Shown here: piece after piece, positions 45,423 through 57,531 of the stretch | Layout: the number at the start of each line of letters is the position of its first letter | How positions within the stretch are numbered: position 1 is the first letter of the stretch | Origin: Hydnum rufescens UP504 | Lineage: Eukaryota > Basidiomycota > Agaricomycetes > Cantharellales > Hydnaceae | Length of the DNA: 64,000 bases | Direction of reading: 5' to 3' | Assembly (NCBI GenBank): GCA_014904985.1 | Contig: MU129055.1 | Location: 1 to 64,000, forward strand | The notes under the pieces: model-generated | What the model was told of the DNA's origin: nothing | Database searches by the model: none | What the model saw: only the letters and a program-made list of their open reading frames with translations | Translations under genes and position numbers: made by a program

Positions 45423-47020
45423 GATGGAATTGTAGGCGAAGAATTATTTTATCCAGTGTATTCCCTCTCTGCCGTTGGGCCGAGTTGGACTCCATGCGTG
45501 GTTCCTTGACGCTTAACTCCTGTTGAAATTCCTGGAGGCCGTTACGGGACCGCATGAAGTCGTAAGAGTGTCCATGTAAGAGTGTCGATATCTTTATATG
45601 TTAAGGATGACCCAGCCGAAGAGAGCGGAGAATAAGCCCACGGCCTTTTTTTCGTACTCGAAAGCTGTTCCCTTGGAAATTTTGGACATGTGTGAACCAC
45701 TAGTCAGGGTCCCAATTGCAACTAGGAACCCCAGGGATTATTGGCAGATGTCCTTTCGCGGAGGATGAGAGGAATCTGTTGGTGTCCACCTCGCATACAA
45801 GGGAGGTGTGAACAATTTCCAGGATTCTTTGCAGTAAACTCCAGATTTGTTTCCCATGACGAACACCTGGTCTTAAGTCAAGATTCACGGATCCTGCAGC
45901 TGGGCGTATGTTTCCTCAGGCACGAAATAATCAGTGTGTGAGGAGAGAACATGGATTTTAGGCCCACGACATACTGTATGTGGGATAGTTAGACGGCCTG
46001 AATGTCGTTCGGCAACTCATTTGGCGATGTTTGACATCTTTCGGGCCAGTTGGTGGACTCGGAATTGGTGTGACAATATAAACGGGATCTGCCGTTATCA
46101 CGTGCTCAACGCGAATAGGCGCTCAAAGGGAGTTCTCGCAGAGCGGCAGAGATAAAAGAAAATGACTATGAAACCTATATCTCGCACACCTTTGTTTTTG
46201 AAGCCTCGAAAAGGGAGAGCAGGTGCAGAAAAGTAAGGCCAAAGAGGCGTTTCGTTGCGATCAAGGCTGATACTTCGGGCTCAACTTTTCGCAGCTGCCA
46301 GAATCGGGGGCCACCAGGCGTGATCTTATATATGGATCACGATGGGCGCACCAGTTGCCCCAAACAAGATCTTGCTGTGCCTGACCAAACTAGCCATGGT
46401 TCACGCTCACTTGCGGGCTTTCCCATCGCATGTGATCTGTAGATCTCCGGATGTCCCCCAGAAATGACGTTTTGCCTTCGAATCATCGATACTGCGCTGT
46501 TGATATTTCTCGTTCTGCAGATCGATGCCTACTATCAATCCACGAGGTCCAAACATTCTTCGGGACACATGGGAAAAGCAATATTTGGTCAAAGTGTGAG
46601 GAAATATTGCCGAAATATCCGCACTTCTATTTCTATTGACACATCTTAGTCTTTCCACTTGCCGAACGGACCCAAGGAGGGCCAGATGAAATTGGGGACA
46701 GAGCGTTTTCGACTTTTCAACGGTACTCCTCAGGGCTCTTCATGATCAATTGTCCCTTGAAATGGGTCGCTTGAACCGTTCGAACCAATGATTCAGCGGA
46801 ATTCGCCCACAATAACGCATGTTACCCCTAGCGAAGTACTATCATCCCCGAAAAACCTAGCAAATTCCCTTTTGGGGGATATTAGGATCACACTTAGCGG
46901 ATTTTGAGCGCTTTCAGCCTCTATCTATGAATAACATGCGCATGTTCGGTAGCAATGTACGAGCCTCGAGGGATCGTGGCCGCATCCAATGATTATACAA
47001 TACGACAGGTGCGGGAGCCT

Positions 47021-47633
47021 GGTGTCGGCGTTGAGTTGCGGCACCGAATTTCCGGGTTTTGCTTCCAGATGTGCCTCTATCGTCAAGTGCCTCCCGGGCC
47101 TTAATTTTCCGCACCTGCCGACCCTTTCAAGGTCCTCAAAGCAAATGATAGTGTATCCCCTGGATTTGGCGTTTTCCATGGGGTCTTGTTCCTGATAAAA
47201 TCGGCCCGTCATCCTTTAGGAATACCGTGGACCTCAGGCCACCGTTTGGCAGCGACTGGTCAATTCCTCTAATGTCAAGGTCAATTCGGGCCATCTGGTA
47301 TGTCCTGTGAGTTTGCTTCTGATGTATAACCTCATGTACTTTGGATTATGCAGATTCCCCTGGAGGCGCCTCTGGAACTCGGTGTGTTCTCGTTCTCTGC
47401 GCAGGACGGTGTTGAGTCATTTATCATTCTTACGGTCCCGTAGCAAAAGAGGCGGTTTCTAGCTGGCAAGAAACATATGCCGAGAAAGCAGGCCCCATTC
47501 AAGCGAGGCTGGGAAATATAGATATCGTTAATGCACAACCGTTTTGGGAAGGTAGAAGGAATTTTCAGGTTTGAAGGACAAATCTCGCGGGGGCAGTTTA
47601 CATAGAGGCACCCACCTTGAGCAACGATATCGG
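47021..47633 (+). repeat. spacer of the large inverted repeat, with hydrolase fragment copy 3
   Basis: This 613-bp centre is unique relative to the arms. At about 47215-47443 it holds the last exons of the alpha/beta-hydrolase on the plus strand: ATVWQRLVNSSNVKVNS-like text, an intron GTATGT...GCAG, then IPLEAPLEL and a stop TAG at 47441-47443. Confidence 0.65.
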
Positions 47634-49111
47634 AGGCTCCCGCACCTGTTGTATTGTATAATCATTGGATGCGGCCTCGAGGCTCGTACATTGTTACCGA
47701 ACATGCGCATGTTATTCATAGATAGAGGCTGAAGGCGCTCAAAATCCGCTAAGTGTGATCCTAATATCCCCCAAAAGGGAATTTGCTAGGTTTTTCGGGG
47801 AGGATATAGTACTTCGCTAGGGGCAACATAGGTTATTGTGGTGGGCGAATTCCGCTGAATCATTGGCTCGGACGGTTCAAGCGACCCATTTCAAGGGACA
47901 ATTGAAGAGCCGTGAGGAGTTGGGTCCGTTCGGCAAGTGGAAAGACTAAGATGTGTCAATAGAAATAGAAGTGCGGATATTTCGGCAATATTTCCTCACA
48001 CTTTGACCAAATATTGCTTTTCCCATGTGTCCCGAAGAATGTTTGGACCTCGTGGATTGATAGTAGGCATCGATCTGCAGAACAAGAAATATCAACAGCA
48101 CAGTATCGATGATTCGAAGGCAAAACGGCATTTCTGGGGGACGTCCGGAGATCTACAGATCACATGAGATGGGAGAGCCTGCGAGTGATGGCTAGTTTGG
48201 TCAGGTATAGCAAGATCTTGTTTGGGGCAACTGATGCGCCCATCGTGATCCATACATAAGATCACGCCAGACGACCCCGATTCCGGCAGCTGCGAAAAGT
48301 TGAGCCCGGAGTATCAGCCTCGATTGCCACGAAACGCGTCCTTGGCTTTACTTTTCCGCACCTGCCTTTTCGAGGCTTCAAAACAAATGTGTGCAAGATA
48401 TAGGTTTCATAGTCATTTTCTTTTATCTCTGCCGCTCTGCGAGAACTCCCTTTGAGCGCCTATTCGCGCTGAGCACGTGATAACGGCAGATCCCGGTTAG
48501 ATTATCACACCCCAAACTGAATTGAGTTCCGAGGCCACCTGGCGGGAAATACGCCAAACATCGCCAAATGAGTTGCCGAACGACATTCAGGCCGTCTAAC
48601 TATCCCACATACAGTATGTCGTGGGCCTACAATCCATGTTCTCTCCTCACGCACTGATTATTTCGTGCCTGAGGAAACATACGCCCAGCTGCAGGATCCG
48701 TGAATCTTGACTTAAGACCAGGTGTTCGTCATGGTATGCGAGGTGGACACCAACAGATTCCTCTCATCCCCCGCGAAAGGACATCTGCCAATAACCCCTG
48801 GGGTCTCTAGTTGTAATTGGGGCCCTGAGTAATGGTTCATACATGTCCAAATTTTCCAAGGGTGCAACTTTCGAGTGCGAAAAAAAGGCCGTGGGCTTAT
48901 TCTCCGCTCTCTTCGGCTGGGTCATCCTTAACATATAAAGATATCGACACTCTTACATGGACACTCTTACGACTTCATGCGGTCCCGTAACGGCCTCCAG
49001 GAATTTCAACAGGAGTTAAGCGTCAAGGAACCACGCATGGAGTCCAACTCGGCCCAACGGCAGAGAGGGAATACTCTGGCTATAAATTAATTCTTCGCCT
49101 TCAATTCCATC

Positions 49112-49811
49112 ATGTTCCTCCCCATCTTCACTGTCCTCTCCCTTGGCATTGCTGCCTTTGTCGCTGGGGCGCCCCGCAGTGAGCCGGCTCCCCACCCTCA
49201 GACTCAGCTCGCGTTTCTCTCGACGCTCGTCGTGGACACTGCCAATTTTCGTAAGATCACTATTCCGGAAGGCACCCGTCTTAACGTGGATGTCAGAGGG
49301 TAGAGCTACACTCGCTTCGCGATTTTAAAATTAAAGAAGCTGATCGATGCTACTGATACCGACCGTAGGGGCAACTGGACAAAACCTGATGGCACTCTAC
49401 TCGCGAACGTTGTTGGTGGCCTCGGTGGAGAGCACGGTTACATCGACTCCACCGGTGTCTTTCATCTGAGTAATACCACTTGCATTCCTCTATCTCTGTT
49501 TCAATTCGCTGAATCGTCAATTTCGTCAGGCGCTAGATACACCGTGCAATTCGTTCAAGACAGTAAGTTCGGCTACATCCAGATGCAAGGATTCGGCACT
49601 CCTGGAACGCAAAATAAAGTTTTCATGTATTTCTTGGCCTTCTTTCATGCCCACTTATGAGGAGATATACTCATGTTGCCTGTCTTGCAGTACGCTCGAA
49701 AGCGATTCGGCAGCCGCAACAGGTCTCATTGAACAGATCCTTTACGCCCCCGGAAAATTTGTTGGTAACCTGCTGGTTGCCCCTCACTGGGCATTTGTAG
49801 TGAGCACATAA
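49112..49811 (+). pseudogene. small secreted protein, copy 3 (nonsense)
   Basis: Plus-strand mirror of copy 2: same signal peptide, LSTLVVDTANFRKITIPEGT, NVDVRG then TAG at 49301-49303. The downstream frame is open through GNWTKPDGTLLANVVGG, GYIDSTGVFHLSN, TCIPLSLFQFAESSISSG and VQFVQDSKFGYIQMQGFG to an intron with acceptor TTGCAG. The last exon reads TLESDSAAATGLIEQ to TAA 49809-49811. Readthrough or an unseen intron at the TAG cannot be excluded, since the rest is so well kept. Confidence 0.65.
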
Positions 49812-50579
49812 TCTAATCTCTCCCAATTTTCTCTTTGCTAACGCGGAGGTTGAAGTGATTAATACTTTCGAATTGAGATGAATTTTGCGGTTTCCCCTGG
49901 ATTCTCCTTTTTTCGGATACCACCCGCTGTCTCGATTTGTTTACGACCTCGACCTCTACAGCTGTGAATCTTGACCATGCGGCGGAAATTTTGGTCGCTT
50001 CCCTCATACGTGAAAACTCCATATCCAAGCGGATATCGATCTCAGAACCGAACTAACATCATCCAGTAGTGCCTTTGTCATGGGAAGCTGAGACATCATC
50101 CTTCACTCCGTTCCTAACCATGCTTTGGAGCACTCTTTCTCACTTAGTAGCGGATTCATGTTTGAGTCTCACGATCCACTTAGTGAACTGCGGCTTCGCC
50201 CTGTTTAGTTCCTTGCAAAAACGAGATGTAAACGCACACTGACGAGGAACTAGAATGATCGGGAGTCGATAATTCAGGTGTGCGCAACGCAACACACGTT
50301 GCAAAGTGGAAGGTAGTTGTTGGATTTACATTGCCGAATCATCCGGGTGCCTCCAGTGCACCCAACGTGGCGTATCCCCCTGTTGGATGTGATGTGAGTT
50401 GAGCACTGATGATACTCCAATCGTGGCTCCTCACCCAAGGGGGAGAAAATAAAATGCTGCACATAAGGTCAAGGTAAGTCAATAACGAGCGGTAGGGGAC
50501 ATCGGGTGACCCCGAACGCCTGGATTCTAGGCGAGGACCACAAGCTTTCCTTGCCAGAGATGACCGGTCTGTTTCCCGC

Positions 50580-51260
50580 CTCACCATGTCGTCGTAAGCG
50601 TGGGGTTGAGATTAAAACTGATGTGCCGTGATACACGTTCAGGGAAGAGGCAAAGGCAATTTTCCTGCAGAGCTCATTCTTCAATGTGTGGGTCCCGGGG
50701 GCACTTAACCTTTATGTGAAGTATGGTCTGGTTGATATACCGCCGTCGGAAGGGGCGGGGTGCGACTCAAAATGAGCAGCTTTCAGGTGAGTTTTTCATT
50801 CGGACAGTTGTAAGACTTTTTTTTCCCTGTTAGGAAGCGGTGTGTTTTACGGACAATCGAGAAAGAGACGTATGAAATGCTAGGAGAACTTGATGAGAAC
50901 GTAAAGATCAAGTGGTTATGGTACACGCGCCATTGGGCGAGTGGGCAACAGTCATCCCTTCGCTTCGCTTCCCAAAAGCTTTTGTCCCCTAAGTCTGGTA
51001 TCTCCAATAGGGTCCTGTCCGTGAATTTTTTTTTTCCCGTTATCCTTTAGAGCGGAGTTCACCCAAGCCGCGCTTTGGCGGCGACCAGTCAATGCGACTA
51101 ATGTCAAACACAATTCGGGCCATCTGGTATGTCCTACACGTTATTTTGACATCCACTTCATCCACTTTGGATCGCATAGATCGCCCAGAGGCACCTCTGG
51201 TCTCTGCATATTATGGTGTTCAGGCATTCACCATTCTTGTGCTCCTTGAACACGCGCGTT
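50580..51260 (+). pseudogene. alpha/beta-hydrolase fragment, copy 4 (3' part)
   Basis: Mirror of copy 2 on the plus strand: VKYGLVDIPPSEG around 50716, FTQAALWRRPVNATNVK around 51060-51110, EAPLVSAYYGVQAFTIL around 51190-51235. No 5' exons. Confidence 0.65.
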
Positions 51261-51967
51261 GATGGAAGATGAAAAGAATCCGCTCGGTGTGATATTAATA
51301 TCCCCCAAAGGCGACTTGCTAGGTTGCGTGGGAAGGGTAGTGGAAGGGCGCAGTACACCGCTAATGGCAATGAGTTATTATCGCGGACGAATTCCATGGC
51401 TAGTGTTACTTCATTGGTTCTGACGGTCAAGTTGAAGAGTCCAGGCAGGAGTACCGTTGAAACGTCGAAAACATTCTGTCGCCCCATTTCATACAACGGA
51501 TCCCGTATCTGCTCGGGTCCGTTCGGCAACCGGAAATATTGATATTTCTACGGACGTGGTCAATACAAATAGAAGTGTGGGTGTTTCGGCAGGATTTGAT
51601 GGAATTTAATCAAACATTGCTTTTCCCATGTTTTCCGAAGAATGTTTGCGCGCGCCATGGATTGAAAATAGGCCTGCATCTCCAACAGATGATTCAGAGG
51701 GAAAACGGTGTTTCTCGGGGATATCCGAAGATTTAGAGATGACATGGGAGAGCTTACGATGAGGATACAGTAAACCATAGGTTTCTTTAGGTACAACGAG
51801 ATATTGTTTTGACAACAGATGCGTGTGGGTGATACCACGCAAATGATGCCAGCGGTGGATCTCAATCTGGCAGTTTCCGAAAGTCGAGCTCTGACTAAAT
51901 TGGCTCTGGTCGGTGCAATATGAAATCTTGGCTGACCGGCAATTCGGTTTCTGTCATCCCGGTTCAA

Positions 51968-52329
51968 TCCCCGCAATGACAGGACCCCTGCAAGCACTAG
52001 ACCAACCAGTATCGCAGTTCCGGTATTTTGAGGGCAATTTTGACGAAGAACATAGGTGGTAAATTCCAGGATTCCCGGCCCCAAATGGGCTGCAAACACT
52101 ACAAAAATGCAACAGAACTGCCCGTAGAATAGAAAACAGAAGCCCTTGCATTCATATGCACTGTATATTTGAGAGATAGCACGCAGAGAGGTTTGAGGAT
52201 GCGGAGCTAACGCCCTCATCGCGGCGAGTGCTGGCCTGTGGGATATTACCTTTTATGGTAATAAAAACTCCGGGATGCTGCGTTGTGTTTCCGGGACTCC
52301 CGGATCCGGGTCTCGCAGGGCCGAGAGAT
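51968..52329. other. junction sequence right of the inverted repeat
   Basis: Contains the palindrome TTACCTTTTATGGTAA at about 52245-52260, also present near 58110, in both cases followed within 60 bp by a CCCGGAT.CGGG-like segment. No gene. Confidence 0.5.
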
Positions 52330-53184
52330 CGAGAAATCCAGACCTCGACTTTTGGAAACTGCCGGAATTGAGATCCACCGCTGGCATCATTTGCGTTGTA
52401 TCACGCACACAAAACAATATCTCGCTGTACCAGAATGGTTTATCCTCACCGTAAGCTCCCCCATGTCATCTCTAAATCTTCGGATATCCCCGAGAAACAC
52501 CGTTTCCATCATGTGTTGGAGATAGAGGCCTATTATCAATCCATAGCGCGCAACCATTCTTCGGTAAACATGGGAAAAGCAATGTTTAATTAAAATTTAA
52601 TCAAATCCTGCCAAAATACCCACACTTTTATTTGCCATATCGTAGAAATATCAATATTAATATTTCCCGTTGCCGGACGGACCCGAGCAGAACGGGATAC
52701 GTTGGATGAAACTGGGGCTACAGATTGTTTTCGACGTTTCAACGGTACTCTGGCCTGAACCCTCCAATTGTCACTTGATACGGGTTAGCTTGATCGTTGG
52801 AACCACACTAGCCACGGAATTCGCCCAACATAGTAACTTATATTGCCATCAACGAAGTACCTGCGCCCTTCCACTACCCTTCCCACGAAACCTACCAAGT
52901 CGCTTTTTGGAGGATATTAAAATCACACGGAGCGGATTTTTTTCATCTTCCATCAATGCGTGTGTTCAATAACAATGCGGGATCGTGGCTGCACCCAATG
53001 ATTATACAATGCGTCAGGCACAGGAATATCATTTCTCTATGCAAACTGGTGAGACTTGCCCTCCGAACCTGTGAATCCCTTCTACCTTATTTTCCACTAA
53101 CGATATCTATATTTCACAACCTCGTCCGAATGGAGTCTGCTTTCTCAGCATACATGTCCTGCCAGCCATAAAGCGTCTCTTTTG
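52330..53184. repeat. repeat flank of hydrolase copy 5
   Basis: Copies of the 42640-43300 unit in the same orientation (TCTTCGGATATCCCCGAGAA; GGAGGATATTAAAATCACAC; GCGTGTGTTCAA), followed by the ATATCTATATTTCACA flank also seen at 39830. Confidence 0.7.
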
Positions 53185-55057
53185 CTACAGGGACGTTAGA
53201 ATGATGAATGACTCAGCATTATACTGTGCAGAGAACAGGATCTCACCAAGTTCCAGAGGCACCTCCTGGGGAATCTGCATAATCCAAGGTTCGTGAGCTT
53301 GTAAATCGCAAATAAATCTATGGGACATACCGTATGGCTCGAATCGACCTTGACATTAGAGGAATTGACCGGTCGCCGCCAAACCGTAGCCTGAGTGAGG
53401 TCCACTATGTTCCTAAAGGGCAAGGGGAAAATTTTTTTTCAGGAACAGGACCCCATGGAAGAGAGATGATATTGGGAAGCAAAGTGAAGCACGTCAGTGG
53501 CTTACTCGTACAATGGCTCGCGCGCCATAATCCACTTGATCTTTACTTTCTCATCAAGCTCTCTCAGAATTTGATACGTCTCTTTCTCGAAATTATCGTC
53601 CGCGTAACACACCGCTTCCTAAACGGAAAAGAAAGCCTCACCACAGTCCGTAATAATTTCATACCGACGAATATAAGACTCACCCCAAAGCTGCTCGTTT
53701 TCAGTCGCACCCCGCCCCCTTCCAACGGCGGTGTATCCGCCAGACCATACTTCACATGAAGGTCAAGTACCTCAGGGACCCACACACTGAAGAACGGGTT
53801 TCGCAAGAAATTTGCCTTTGCCTCTTCCCTATCCACGCATCACGGCACATCAATCCAAAACCCCTTCTTACGAGGAAACGCTGAGATGAGGAACGGACCG
53901 AGAGGACCATGACTGTCGACGCACGAGTGCCCCCATCACCCACCTATCAGGCCGACGGTTTCCCTCGGGGAAAATGATTGGATCGACGAGGGTGATCGAG
54001 TGGAAGATACTTGGACTCGCGCAAGCCGCATTTGCTCTGCATAGGGGGCGCTCCAATTATTAGGCGATTATGCTCACATTCTATACGAAATAGAGACTCA
54101 CATTACACAACCTCCACTCGAATGGCCCATTGCGACGACATTGCGATTGTGGAACCCAGACTTTTCGCGTCGTAAAGAACAGTCGAATGATACACGACGA
54201 AGGTGGACAGGAAGAGACTGTGTTGAGGCTACAAAAGGGCCCTCAGGGATAAAGTTCTCCACAAGATTTAGTATATCCCGGACGTGATCGATCCAATCGC
54301 CTGCAATCTTTCAGTCTTAGCATCTATTAAGGAAATGATCAGGGTAAGAAGAGAACCCACAGACATCGCCAAGATATTTCTCATTCAGCAGAGCGCTGTC
54401 GCCACAATTGGTGGTATCTATAGACCATATTTCATCGATGTGGATCCCACTGGACAGATGATCACAAAGAGAAATAAGATGTTTTATTGTCGGCTCCCAA
54501 AGCTTTGCCATTATCTTCAATATAGGGGCCAGAGGAAGCGCGGGCGATACTGACCTCTTTGTGAAACCCATTGCCGTGGGACATTACAACAGTTATGCCA
54601 ATAGCCTTCTGGTCTTTAGGGGCTCCAATACGTGCATAACGATTCACGACATTCCATAATACAGGTCCACGTGATTCCCACGGGTCGTTCTTCGCCTCAG
54701 AATCATGGCTCTTGGTCCGCAGCTTTAGGAGGGCTGCCTGCTTTCCTCTCAGCTTAGTACCCGTGTCGAAGGCCCATGCCTGACGTTTACGTTTCTCCTC
54801 AGGGGGTGGTGAGGCGAATGGCACGGACTCCAGATGGGGATATCGTCTGGGCTCGAGAAAGGACTGGCGAGGATACGAGGCAGGTATAATATGCGTCGTG
54901 AGATTATATCCCGGTACGAAATCGAGCGAGCGAGGAGGAGAAGGGAGTGGAGGATAACTGTCGAAGGTGGGCAGAGCTGTGGGTAGATCGCGGAGTTTTC
55001 GAGTTGGAAATAGGCGGTAATTTGGGGGGGATTTGGAGGTGGTATGGAGGAATACAT
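53185..55057 (-). pseudogene. alpha/beta-hydrolase copy 5 (N-terminal frameshift)
   Basis: Full-length copy on the minus strand, start region ATG 55057, stop TAG 53185. One base is missing in the C-run after MYSSIPPPN, so from about residue 10 the normal text (FPTRKLRDLP in copy 7) appears in another frame. The later part returns to homologous frames: TKLRGKQAALLKLRT, MSHGNGFHKE, WEPTIKHLISLCDHLSSGIH, SIFHSITLVDPIIFPEGN, VKYGLADTPPLEGG. The donor after HLSVSS is intact (TC|GTAAGA). The frameshift makes it a likely pseudogene. Confidence 0.65.
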
Positions 55058-55489
55058 CTCTCGAGACTGGATGAGACGGACTGAGGTGTATTGGGTGGTT
55101 GCCGGCTGGGGGGTCGATGCGATGTTGCGTTTTTCCTGAATGCGCAGAATGGACTTATGGCTTATATAGTCTCAAAGAAAGGATCATACCAGCCACATTC
55201 CCGGATTCCGAACCCGGAGATTGACATGTATTCGGTGGTGCTATTTTTGGCTCGTACCGCTGTGGCACGAAATCAGGAGTAACTCATGAGCAGTCTTCCT
55301 CGCGTTTCTGCAAGCTAAGAAAGACCGCTCATAAGTCTAACAATGGCAGTTGCGTGTGGCGCGCTCCATGTGGATTGTTTTGTAGGATAACTCCATTTGG
55401 GTACTACATAGGCTCGGATTGGCTTTGAGTAGACATAACCTTCCATCCATTATTTTTAAGTACCAAAACAGATTTGCTGACTCAGCATT
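55058..55489. other. 5' flank of hydrolase copy 5
   Basis: Matches the flank of copy 1 (GCACGAAATCAGGAGTAACT). No gene seen. Confidence 0.5.
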
Positions 55490-55690
55490 TTGTCCCAATA
55501 TCAAGATACACAAATAGCCTTCCAAATAGCTTCCAAATGACCCTTGGAAAATGATTTGAGTGGAATTTGAACAGGTATTTGGGCCTCGGGAGCTCCAAAT
55601 ACCCATCCAAATACCACCCAAATCATTTTCCAAGGGTCTTTTGGAACTCATTTGGAAACTCATTTGGAGGTCATTTGGGGAAAGCTATTT
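55490..55690. repeat. 200-bp imperfect palindrome rich in CCAAATG
   Basis: CCCTTGGAAAATGATTTGAG near 55536 is mirrored by CAAATCATTTTCCAAGGG near 55623, and GGTATTTGGG by CCAAATACC, around a centre at about 55592. The heptamer CCAAATG/CATTTGG recurs about ten times here and just outside. MITE-like, no ORF. Confidence 0.7.
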
Positions 55691-55984
55691 GAAACCCCCT
55701 ATTCTCCAAATGTGTTTTGGCAGTCATTTGGGAGGCATTTGGAAGGCAAGTTCCTAGCAGGGTCCAGATAACACTCGGCAGGTGCTCGGCACAGGGGTGG
55801 GTGGAAATGATCTCCGGGCGAGGACTTCGAATTACCCGAATTTCTTTCACCGCGCATGCTGTGACGCAATGATCATCCATTTAGTGCTAGCCGCATCATT
55901 CACTTGTGCAATGGATCCGCAGTCCAGTGGATCACATCGATGATATGTCTATAGATACCACCATTATGCACAGCGCTCTGCGAG
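55691..55984. other. non-coding, with a short repeat shared with 57555-57600
   Basis: ATGATCTCCGGGCGAGG.CTTCGAATTACC occurs at about 55806-55836 and again at about 57560-57590, both after an AGGGGTGGG run. Confidence 0.5.
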
Positions 55985-56581
55985 GTGAGAAGTGTCCTGG
56001 CGATATCCGTGAGCCCTCTTCTTGCCTTGATCATTCCCTTAATGGGTGCTAAGAGTGAAATATTGCAGTCGATTGGATCGATTCATCGAGATGAAATTCC
56101 CACGGACTTGGTGAGACTTTCTTTTCCGCTTAGGAAGCGGCGGATTTCGGGGACGATAATTTCGAGAAAGAGACTCATGAAATTCTCAGAGAGCTTGATG
56201 AGAAAGTAAAGTCCAAGTGGATTATGGCGCGCGAGCCATTCATTGTACGAGTCCACTGACACCCTGCGCTTCGCTTCCCAATATCATTTGTGTTCTGAAT
56301 TTGGTGTCTTCCATGGGGTCCTGTTCCTGAAAATAAATCCCCCGTTGTCCTTTAGGCAGGTAGTGGACCTCACTCAGGCTGTGGTTGGGCGGCGACGGTC
56401 GATTCCTCTGCTGTCAAGGTCAATTCGAGCCATCTGGTATACCCTGTGAGTTTATTTATTATTTGAGGTGCACGCGCTTTGGATTATGCAGATTCCCCTG
56501 GAGGCGCCTCTGGAACTCCGTGAGTTCTCGTTCTCTGAACAGCATGATGTTGAGTCATTCATCATCCTAACCCTCCTGTAG
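55985..56581 (+). pseudogene. alpha/beta-hydrolase copy 6 (large internal deletion)
   Basis: Starts in the second intron of the gene, matches 60385-60475 of copy 7, then jumps at ATTGGATCGA|TTCATCG to sequence matching from about 61098. The nucleophile-elbow and middle exons (about 0.63 kb) are therefore missing. It continues through RRRISGTIISRKR-like text of the penultimate region and the final exon to TAG 56579-56581. Confidence 0.65.
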
Positions 56582-57531
56582 CAAAAGAGGCGCTTCGTAG
56601 CTGGAAAGTAATGTCTGCTGAGAAAGTAGACACCATTCGGGCGAGGTTGTAAAACAGATAGATATCGTTATTTAATAATCGCGGTACCGTTTTGTCAATG
56701 CACCTTTCAGCAAGGGCAAAAGTCTTGCTGAGCCCCGCAGGCGTCAGAACTCGCCCCCCGGAACTTCCTGGGGCACCCGAGGATTATATATTGGCAATGG
56801 GGTGTCGGGTGTCGGGTGTCGGAGTCGGTTGAGTACCGAAAAACTCAATGCACTGCCACTTTAATTCAGTTCCTGACTTGTCCAATAAGCATTGACACTC
56901 CACGAGTTTTAAAAGTTCCGAAAAGGCCTTGGAGCCATCGCCAACACTACCGGTGAGGATTCTCCTTGTAATGGCAGAAGCCTGTGGATTTGTGAGACCA
57001 GTGCAACAGCAGTCGCAGCTGCCGTTGGCTTTCGCGCTTGAACCTACCTACCCATTCTGATCGGGAGTGCAGCATTGCGCGATTCCCAGGTTCTCGTCTT
57101 TTCTTCAGTCATGTTTACACTCATAAATAATTGAAAAATACAGGCACGCACTGGGGTAAATCAGTTTCGCAGAATGATAGCAGGCCGGAATCCTTAAGAC
57201 CGGCGCGATAGCCGCTCATACATTGATGTTGGGGGTATAGTAGCTTTAATACCTGCATCCCCCGCATTCAGCGAGGGTGGCTGGATTCTGAACTGATGAT
57301 TTATCTCATTATGGGATGGTCACATCATCCATTTCCGTACGAATGCCAGCCCAGATGTAACGTAAGTCCACCCTCAATGGGGGGAGGTGGGTGGATGCTG
57401 ACAAAGGGAATCCGGAGGCTGTTGGGTAGAATTCTGAAACTTGAATGAGAGTGACTCGTGTCGTTGCGGCGGGCACGAAAAGCAAGTGTGGCCCACTGTG
57501 ACACACATCCTAAGCCCCAAGAAGATCCGCC
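56582..57531 (+). repeat. direct repeat, copy 1 (3' flank of hydrolase copy 6)
   Basis: Matches 61602-62527 in the same orientation: CAATGCACCTTTCAGCAAGG, GCACTGCCACTTTAATTCAG, GGCCTTGGAGCCATCGCCAA, CCTACCTACCCATTCTGATC, GCCAGCCCAGATGTAACGTA, TAAGCCCCAAGAAGATC. A local GTGTCGG triplication at about 56806-56826 is absent from the other copy. No gene. Confidence 0.8.

Larger units (their letters stand above)
42608..47020 (+). repeat. left arm of a roughly 9.4-kb inverted repeat
   Basis: Mirror image of 47634-51967. Matching landmarks: AACAGAAACCGAATTGCCGG near 42623 against 51940; hydrolase 3' fragments 43303-43990 against 50580-51260; secreted-protein copies 44732-45422 against 49112-49811; a unit around 46407-46658 against 47937-48167. 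A 210-nt sample (near 44520-44730) differs at about ten positions, roughly 95% identity by eye. Indels of tens of bases shift the symmetry point along the arm. Confidence 0.85.
47634..51967 (-). repeat. right arm of the roughly 9.4-kb inverted repeat
   Basis: Reverse-complement counterpart of 42608-47020, ending near ATCCCGGTTCAATCC at about 51955-51970. It carries mirrored copies of each repeat unit, the secreted-protein gene and the hydrolase fragment. Confidence 0.85.
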
